Shown here: one piece after another, positions 6,013 to 10,373 of the stretch
How positions within the stretch are numbered: position 1 is the stretch's first letter
Layout of the letters: each line of letters starts with the position of its first letter
Assembly (NCBI GenBank): GCA_001001625.1
Contig: LCKU01000041.1
Span: 8,465-18,837 of the forward strand
DNA: 10,373 bases
DNA from: Parcubacteria group bacterium GW2011_GWA2_45_30
Lineage (GTDB): Bacteria > Patescibacteriota > Minisyncoccia > Sungbacterales > HO2-52-23
Direction: 5' to 3'
Notes under the pieces: generated by a model
The model's database searches: none
The model's input: the letters and a program-made list of their open reading frames with translations, nothing else
What the model was told of the DNA's origin: nothing
Made by a program: the position numbers and the translations under genes

Positions 6013-7131
6013 ATGATCCCTATGGATATTCAAAAGGCCGTCCAACTTATTGAGCAAGGGAAACACGTCGCATTTATCCTTCCGCCGAGTCCGTCTTTTG
6101 ATTGCCTGGCCGCGGCTGAAATTCTTGCGCAAGTGCTTGAGTCCCGGGGAAAACGGGTGGGCTTTGTAATGCCAGCGGAAAACCATCCGTTTATCCGCAA
6201 TGATATTTTCCCGACGGTTGCCGCCATCCGGCCGCTCCTAAAAGAATTTGTGGTATCACTTAACACGGAAAATTTGCCGGTTGCCGAGTTGCGCTATGAA
6301 AAACAAGACTCCGGCATTGACGTTATTTTTTCACCGAAATCCGATCCGCTCTCCGAAAAGCTAATTTCCTTCCGGAGCGGAAAACCTCTTTGCCAGGCGG
6401 CCGTCATGCTTGGCATTCCGCATATTGAAGACCTGGAACAAACTTCATATCTCCCCCCGGAATTTTTTACTGAAACGCCCTTAATCGCCATTGATACCGC
6501 AAAGAATCATTCACGTTATGGAGAGGCAAACCTCATTGATTCCGACCGCGCGGCGCTTTCAGAAATTGCCTACCTTTTAGTATCGTCATTTTCCGAGTCG
6601 CCACTTGACGCAAAACAAGCAACTCTCGCGCTTGCCGGAATTCTTTCTGCAACCAATGAACTACGGGATCCAGCAGCCGGAGCAAACACCCTGCTTGCCG
6701 CATCCGAACTCTTGCGCCTGGGGGCCAACCGGACGGACGCACAAAAATATCTATCAACCCAAACAACGTATGACCTCAACCCCCTTTTGGGGCGCGCCCT
6801 GGTACGCTCAAAAAAAGACGAGAGCGGCGTGTTTTGGTCGCTTTTAACCTCGGAGGATTTTGAAAAAAGCGGGAAATCCGCACATGATATAACGCGCCTC
6901 ATGCCGGCCCTTGAAAAAAATCACGACCCCGCAGCAATTATTGCCCTGCTCTGGCAGAATCCATCTACCCAAAAGATTCAGGCAACTCTGGCTGGACCGC
7001 GGGAAAAACTTGAGACGATAAAAGAATCCTCGGCCGGAGAATTCCAAAGCCCGTATCTTGCGCTATCCATAACATTTTCTTCTTTCCGCGAAGCGGAGGT
7101 ATACATTTCCCGGCTTACTTCGGCAAACTGA
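6013..7131 (+). CDS. DHH-family phosphoesterase-like protein with lost catalytic motifs
   Basis: This 372-residue cytoplasmic protein has the layout of the DHH/DHHA1 family, which includes NrnA-type nanoRNases and exopolyphosphatases. The first strand and loop (VAFILPPSPSFDCLAAAEIL, 19-38) correspond to the family's HxNPDxDA metal site, but only Asp30 remains. The family's signature DHH strand is LIAIDTAKNHSRYGEANLID (157-176), in which the two histidines are Thr162 and Ala163. The following SEIAYLLV helix and GILSATNELRD (209-219, in place of the DTG motif) keep the fold pattern without the ligands. The C-terminal part lacks the glycine-rich GGGH motif of active DHHA1 domains. I infer an inactive relative with a binding or regulatory role. 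Two ATGs (6013, 6022) are possible and neither has a Shine-Dalgarno sequence. The pilB-like gene follows after 76 bases. Confidence 0.75.
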   Translation: MIPMDIQKAVQLIEQGKHVAFILPPSPSFDCLAAAEILAQVLESRGKRVGFVMPAENHPFIRNDIFPTVAAIRPLLKEFVVSLNTENLPVAELRYEKQDSGIDVIFSPKSDPLSEKLISFRSGKPLCQAAVMLGIPHIEDLEQTSYLPPEFFTETPLIAIDTAKNHSRYGEANLIDSDRAALSEIAYLLVSSFSESPLDAKQATLALAGILSATNELRDPAAGANTLLAASELLRLGANRTDAQKYLSTQTTYDLNPLLGRALVRSKKDESGVFWSLLTSEDFEKSGKSAHDITRLMPALEKNHDPAAIIALLWQNPSTQKIQATLAGPREKLETIKESSAGEFQSPYLALSITFSSFREAEVYISRLTSAN

Positions 7132-7146
7132 TATATTTTGCCCGCG

Positions 7147-7207
7147 TTCTACCTGCCTGGGGACACGTTAAGTATCCCACAAAAAATCTCCGTGGTAGAA
7201 TAAAGGC
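7147..7207 (+). promoter_or_regulatory. Extended -10 promoter of the pilB-like gene, with overlapping dyad
   Basis: TGG-TAGAAT (7193-7201; the hexamer matches five of six consensus bases) ends six bases before the ATG at 7208, the same spacing as at the antitoxin gene, so the transcript probably starts at the start codon. There is no recognisable -35, consistent with an extended -10 class. An inverted repeat TTCTACC (7147-7153) / GGTAGAA (7194-7200) places one arm on the -10 box, and a smaller GGGA/TCCC pair is nested within it. A repressor could use this dyad; that is inference. Confidence 0.5.
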
Positions 7208-8869
7208 ATGCCTATACCCGCTGAAGAAAAGGTAACGCGGAAATATGAAATGCTTCGCCGGAAGGAGGAAGAAGAAAGTGTTAAACTGCTTTCGCAAAAA
7301 TATAAACTCCCCTATATTGATCTTTTTATCTTTCCGATCGAAATAGATGCTATAAAAACCCTGCCCGAAGACAGGGCCCGGGCGGCTAATTTGGCCATAT
7401 TCCAGCGCGCCGGTAAAAATTTAAAAATCGGCGTGCGAACCCCGGAAAAAGAAGAAACCAAAACCGCGCTCAAACACCTTGAATCCGACCGCTATACTTA
7501 CGAACTTTATCTGATATCAGTACACAGCTTAGAACACGCTCTGGGGTTTTATAAAAAGATCCCCGAGGAACACAAAAGAACCGCTGGCGCCATTGAAATC
7601 GCTCATGAACGCATTACCGAGCTCCGCCAAGAAATAACTAATCTGGCGGAAATCCGCACTAGAATCGAGGCCACATTTTATTCCAAAGCGACCGACTCCC
7701 TAGAAATAATACTGGCGGGAGCCATAGCCGTAGACGCGTCCGATGTTCATATAGAACCGCAGCCGGACTCGTGCCGCATCCGCTACCGGCTAGACGGCGT
7801 GCTCATGGATATAATCAATATCCCAACGAAACTTTACCAATTGATTCTATCGCGCATCAAACTTATATCCGAATTAAAATTAAACATACACGAAAAAGCG
7901 CAGGACGGCAGATTTACTATGCATGATTCCGTTGACATTGAGGTGCGCACCTCAACCCTGCCAGGCCCTGCGGGCGAGAACGTGGTCTTGAGAATTTTAA
8001 ATCCCAAAACTATAGCTGTTCCGTTTGCAGAGCTTGGCATGCAACCCTGGGTCGTTGCCCTGATGGAAAAAGAGCTAAATCGGCCTAATGGCATGATTTT
8101 AACCACCGGTCCTACCGGGTCCGGAAAAACAACCACACTTTACGCTTTTTTACGGAAAATCCACACGCCTGACATTAAAATAATCACGCTTGAAGATCCG
8201 ATTGAATATCACTTGCCCGGGATTGAGCAAACACAGGTAGACGCAAAAAGGGGCTATGATTTTGCCGCGGGCCTACGCTCAATCCTGCGCCACGACCCGG
8301 ACGTAATATTGGTGGGAGAGATACGTGATCTTGAAACGGCTGAAACCGCCATGCATGCAGCATTAACCGGACACCTGGTATTTTCCACCCTGCACACCAA
8401 TAATGCCGCAGGCACAATTCCCCGCCTGATTGATCTTGGCGTACGGCCCTCGATCATAGCTCCGGCCATAAACATTTCCATGGCGCAACGCTTGGTGAGA
8501 AAATTATGCGCGTCTTGCCGCAAATCAGTAAAACCCGACAAAAAGGGGGTGGCAGATTTAGAAAAAGAACTGGCTTTATTCCCCAAAAACGTACCTACGC
8601 CCGCGAAAGACAAATGGTCTATTTTTGAGGCGCTAGAGACCGGATGCCCGGCTTGTAACCATACGGGATATAAAGGCCGATCCGGAATTTACGAAATAAT
8701 TTTGATTGACGAGAAAATAGAACATCTAATCCTTAAAGAGCCGTCGGAATATGAAATAAAAAAACTGGCCGCGGGCCAGAGACAAATCAACATGCAGCAA
8801 GACGGACTTTTAAAAATTCTATCGGGCGTTACGGATTTTAAGGAATTAGAGCGCGTAGTCGGAGAATAG
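7208..8869 (+). CDS. PilB/GspE-family assembly ATPase (type IV pilus or type II secretion)
   Basis: This 553-residue cytoplasmic hexameric ATPase would power pilin polymerisation or pseudopilus extension at the inner membrane. Residues 1-150 form the divergent N-terminal regulatory region, and 160-270 the N2 domain (DASDVHIEP, RIRYRLDG, QDGRF). The ATPase core follows: Walker A GPTGSGKT (301-308), Asp box ITLEDPIEY (326-334), Walker B DPDVILVGEIRD (363-374) and His box LTGHLVFSTLHT (387-398). The zinc-binding pair typical of PilB/GspE rather than PilT is present as Cys434/Cys437 and Cys480/Cys483. All catalytic residues are intact, so it is probably active. No pilC, pilT or pilin gene is adjacent in the window, so a pilus role rather than secretion cannot be settled here. 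Its TAG stop is the first triplet of the first seven-base repeat unit. Confidence 0.95.
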   Translation: MPIPAEEKVTRKYEMLRRKEEEESVKLLSQKYKLPYIDLFIFPIEIDAIKTLPEDRARAANLAIFQRAGKNLKIGVRTPEKEETKTALKHLESDRYTYELYLISVHSLEHALGFYKKIPEEHKRTAGAIEIAHERITELRQEITNLAEIRTRIEATFYSKATDSLEIILAGAIAVDASDVHIEPQPDSCRIRYRLDGVLMDIINIPTKLYQLILSRIKLISELKLNIHEKAQDGRFTMHDSVDIEVRTSTLPGPAGENVVLRILNPKTIAVPFAELGMQPWVVALMEKELNRPNGMILTTGPTGSGKTTTLYAFLRKIHTPDIKIITLEDPIEYHLPGIEQTQVDAKRGYDFAAGLRSILRHDPDVILVGEIRDLETAETAMHAALTGHLVFSTLHTNNAAGTIPRLIDLGVRPSIIAPAINISMAQRLVRKLCASCRKSVKPDKKGVADLEKELALFPKNVPTPAKDKWSIFEALETGCPACNHTGYKGRSGIYEIILIDEKIEHLILKEPSEYEIKKLAAGQRQINMQQDGLLKILSGVTDFKELERVVGE

Positions 8870-8915
8870 TTACTAGTAACTGGTTATTGATAACTGATAA
8901 CTGGTAATTAATTTA
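8867..8915 (+). repeat. Seven-base tandem repeat array A
   Basis: Seven heptamers in perfect phase with pattern TRRTWAY (for example TAGTTAC, TAGTAAC, TGGTTAT, and TGATAAC twice), decaying at the right end. The first three bases are the stop codon of the pilB-like gene. Heptanucleotide arrays of this kind are known as STRRs in cyanobacteria; their role is unknown. Confidence 0.75.
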
Positions 8916-8916
8916 C

Positions 8917-9105
8917 TCCCTTCGGATCGTGGGCAATTACTCCGGTTTAGGAACGCGGAGGCTAGGATTTTCGCCAGGCATGAACCAGTAACTGGTAACC
9001 GGTTACTAGTTACTAATAACCAGTGTCCAGCAACCAGTTCACCCTGGTATAAAAATCCCCTTAAGGTTGATGGTCTCTTCCTTAATTGCCCACGATCTGA
9101 AGGGA
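8917..9105. repeat. 189-base element bounded by 23-base inverted repeats
   Basis: The arm at 8917-8939 (core GATCGTGGGCAATTA) pairs with 9083-9105 (TAATTGCCCACGATC) with a single mismatch over 23 bases. Weaker complementarity continues inward (GGATTTT near 8965 against AAAATCC near 9050, then CCAGG and CCTGG parts). The centre holds the second heptamer array. A small hairpin CTCCG/CGGAG lies at 8940-8960. The segment could form a long stem-loop in the 3' end of the pilB-like transcript or the leader of ruvB. No convincing target duplication flanks it. Confidence 0.65.
8979..9041 (+). repeat. Seven-base tandem repeat array B
   Basis: About nine heptamers in one phase with consensus YRGTAAC (CAGTAAC, TGGTAAC, CGGTTAC, TAGTTAC, TAATAAC, CAGCAAC and others). 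They form the centre of the 189-base inverted-repeat element. The junction of units makes a perfect 12-base palindrome GTAACCGGTTAC (8995-9006). The units are close in sequence to array A, 64 bases away, but out of phase with it, suggesting that one array seeded the other or both were spread by the same process. Confidence 0.75.
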
Positions 9106-9123
9106 TTAATGAAACTACTTTTT

Positions 9124-9150
9124 TACACAAAAAAAGGGCGTTTTTAACCC
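9124..9150 (-). terminator. Possible minus-strand hairpin terminator
   Basis: On the minus strand, GGGTT-AAA-AAC(G)CCC, a short stem with one bulged base, is followed by seven T residues. No minus-strand gene ends here, so it would act only on antisense transcription out of the ruvB region. On the plus strand there is no U-tract after the stem. The gap from 8870 to 9187 holds no gene, only this hairpin, the repeats and a weak promoter. Confidence 0.25.
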
Positions 9151-9187
9151 TCCATTTATATTTACATTATAGCAAACTATAGATCTT
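9143..9187 (+). promoter_or_regulatory. Weak candidate promoter of ruvB
   Basis: TTTAAC (9143-9148), an 18-base spacer and TTATAG (9167-9172) would start a transcript about eight bases ahead of the ruvB ATG. A second -10-like TATAGA (9178-9183) sits four bases before the ATG. Both are imperfect, and the stretch is AT-rich enough to give such matches by chance. There is no Shine-Dalgarno sequence. Confidence 0.25.
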
Positions 9188-10204
9188 ATGTCAAATTTGC
9201 TTCAAAAACCAAAATCCGAATCGGGCGATCAGACACTTGATCTGGCGCTCCGCCCAAAGCATTGGGACGAATTTATAGGACAGGAACATCTTAAAAAAAA
9301 TGTACGGATTTTGATTGATGCCGCCAAAAAACGGGGGGAGGCGATGGAACACATACTCTTGTCCGGTCCGGCTGGCCTTGGCAAAACCACCATGGCCTAC
9401 TTGGTGGCCAGGGAACTCAACACCAATATCCGTATAACCTCCGGCCCGGCGATTGAACGCGTGGGAGATCTTGCTTCAATTCTGACCAACCTCACGCCGC
9501 ATGACGTTTTGTTTATAGATGAAGCGCACCGCTTGAATAAAATGATTGAAGAAGTGCTTTATCCAGCCATGGAATCGCGGAATCTTGATATTATCATCGG
9601 CAAGGGGCCGTCGGCGCGCACCATTCAGATTGAACTGCCGCCCTTTACACTGATTGCCGCGACCACCCGAATCGGCCTTTTATCAGGACCTCTGCGTTCG
9701 CGTTTCGGCGCCGCCTTCCGTCTAGGATTTTACCTGCCGGCCGACATTGAAAAAATTATTTCCCGTTCCGCCGTTATGCTCGCCGTTTCCTGCGATAAAA
9801 AAGCAGTTGCGCGGATTGCGGCGGCATCCCGTTCCACGCCCCGCGTTGCCAACCGTCTCCTAAAGCGCTGCCGGGACTATGCGCAAGTCCACGGCATCGG
9901 CGTCATAACCGACGACATTGCCTGCCTCGCCCTTGAACTGCTTGAAATTGATCCTCTGGGACTTGAGGCCATGGACCGAAAAATGTTAGAGGTGATGATA
10001 ACCAAATTCAACGGAGGTCCGGTGGGATTACAGGCAATTGCCGCGGCCGCCTCTGAAGAAGAAGATACAATTGAAGAGGTGTATGAGCCGTATCTTATGC
10101 AGTTGGGTTTTATTGAACGCACCCCGCGCGGCCGGGTTGCAACCGAGCGCGCCTACCGCCATCTCAATCTTCCCATTCCCTCCCAAAACAGATTATTAGC
10201 GTAA
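9188..10204 (+). CDS. ruvB: Holliday junction branch migration ATPase RuvB
   Basis: RuvB is the hexameric motor that, loaded by RuvA, drives branch migration of Holliday junctions before RuvC cleavage. The 338-residue protein matches the family length. It shows [12 protein letters not shown] (21-32), Walker A GPAGLGKT (60-67; Ala where Pro is usual), Walker [11 protein letters not shown] (107-116), sensor 1 [10 protein letters not shown] (156-165) and the arginine-finger segment GPLRSRFG (167-174). Sensor 2 is [12 protein letters not shown] (216-227), and the C-terminal winged helix contains GGPVGLQ (276-282), EEVYEPYL (296-303) and RTPRGR (311-316), all intact. ruvA and ruvC are not adjacent. 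A membrane-protein gene begins 22 bases after the stop, probably in the same transcript. Confidence 0.97.
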   Translation: MSNLLQKPKSESGDQTLDLALRPKHWDEFIGQEHLKKNVRILIDAAKKRGEAMEHILLSGPAGLGKTTMAYLVARELNTNIRITSGPAIERVGDLASILTNLTPHDVLFIDEAHRLNKMIEEVLYPAMESRNLDIIIGKGPSARTIQIELPPFTLIAATTRIGLLSGPLRSRFGAAFRLGFYLPADIEKIISRSAVMLAVSCDKKAVARIAAASRSTPRVANRLLKRCRDYAQVHGIGVITDDIACLALELLEIDPLGLEAMDRKMLEVMITKFNGGPVGLQAIAAAASEEEDTIEEVYEPYLMQLGFIERTPRGRVATERAYRHLNLPIPSQNRLLA

Positions 10205-10226
10205 AGCAAACAGCTACGAACACAGA

Positions 10227-10373
10227 ATGTTTTTTATAGCCACCCTTATCTTTATAATCTTCACCGCCCTCTATACCCTGGCTTCTTCCGCCGTGATATA
10301 TCATCTCAAACAGTACACCGTGCCTCAATATCATGCGCCAGGAGTTATAATAATGTTTTTTATTCTTCTGTCA
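10227..10373 (+). CDS. Small membrane protein, N-terminal part only
   Basis: An ATG at 10227 opens a frame that stays open for 49 codons to the window edge. It starts with a hydrophobic segment (MFFIATLIFIIFTALYTLAS), then a short polar loop (YHLKQYTVPQYHAPG), then the start of a second hydrophobic segment (VIIMFFILLS). This suggests at least two membrane helices. The function is not recognisable. It follows ruvB by 22 bases without a Shine-Dalgarno sequence. Confidence 0.55.
   Translation, partial: MFFIATLIFIIFTALYTLASSAVIYHLKQYTVPQYHAPGVIIMFFILLS

Noticed and set aside
8867..9041. CRISPR array
   Set aside because: Units are only 7 bases and directly tandem without unique spacers, and no cas gene is present.
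8873..9130. 85-codon minus-strand open frame across the pilB-ruvB gap
   Set aside because: It is made almost wholly of the heptamer arrays and inverted-repeat arms, giving low-complexity repeats such as ITSYQLSITSY, so it is a by-product of repeat DNA.

Overview
The window looks like a chromosomal segment of a Candidate Phyla Radiation (Patescibacteria) bacterium, most likely a parcubacterial lineage. The reasons are a cysteine-rich multi-ribbon protein of a type I associate with these genomes, a DHH-family protein with lost catalytic residues beside a PilB/GspE-type ATPase, and start codons without Shine-Dalgarno sequences. Gaps are also packed with palindromes and seven-base repeats. UGA is used as an ordinary stop (DHH-like gene, tsaE, antitoxin), which argues against the UGA-recoding relatives. 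The lineage call is inference; no rRNA or tRNA gene was seen.

Layout. Everything left of about 5.8 kb is on the minus strand; everything right of 6.0 kb is on the plus strand, so the two blocks diverge around a large palindrome. Transcribed leftwards are tsaE (tRNA t6A modification ATPase), polA (DNA polymerase I), a 390-base stretch of debris, a small antitoxin gene, the wreck of its toxin, and a 607-residue zinc-ribbon/cysteine-rich protein of unknown role. Transcribed rightwards are a DHH-like protein with lost catalytic residues, a PilB/GspE assembly ATPase, a 318-base repeat-filled gap, ruvB (Holliday junction motor) and the start of a small membrane protein that runs off the end.

Main discoveries from reading outside the annotated frames. 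(1) At 1934-2085 there is a RelE/ParE-type toxin gene with its middle deleted. It starts inside the antitoxin gene and its C-terminal tail survives in a shifted frame, leaving an orphan antitoxin. (2) The antitoxin promoter is unusually clear: -35, 17-base spacer holding a perfect dyad, extended -10, then only 6 bases to ATG. The pilB-like gene has the same extended -10 plus 6-base arrangement, so leaderless transcription is likely. (3) At 2321-2518 lies a C-terminal fragment of a second zinc-ribbon protein, paralogous to the end of the large one. (4) At 2554-2651 is a 98-base element with 12-base terminal inverted repeats flanked by a 6-base direct repeat, a MITE-like signature, two bases past the polA stop. 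(5) Seven-base repeat arrays occur in the gap after the pilB-like gene, where the stop codon is the first triplet of the first repeat unit, and inside the tsaE coding region, where they encode an extra loop. (6) tsaE has no normal start codon in front of its conserved N-terminus.

No complete new multi-gene system is visible. The conserved genes are housekeeping (replication/repair, recombination, tRNA modification, pilus or secretion). The interest lies in the decayed toxin-antitoxin locus, the dispersed repeats and the unknown zinc-ribbon and DHH-like proteins.
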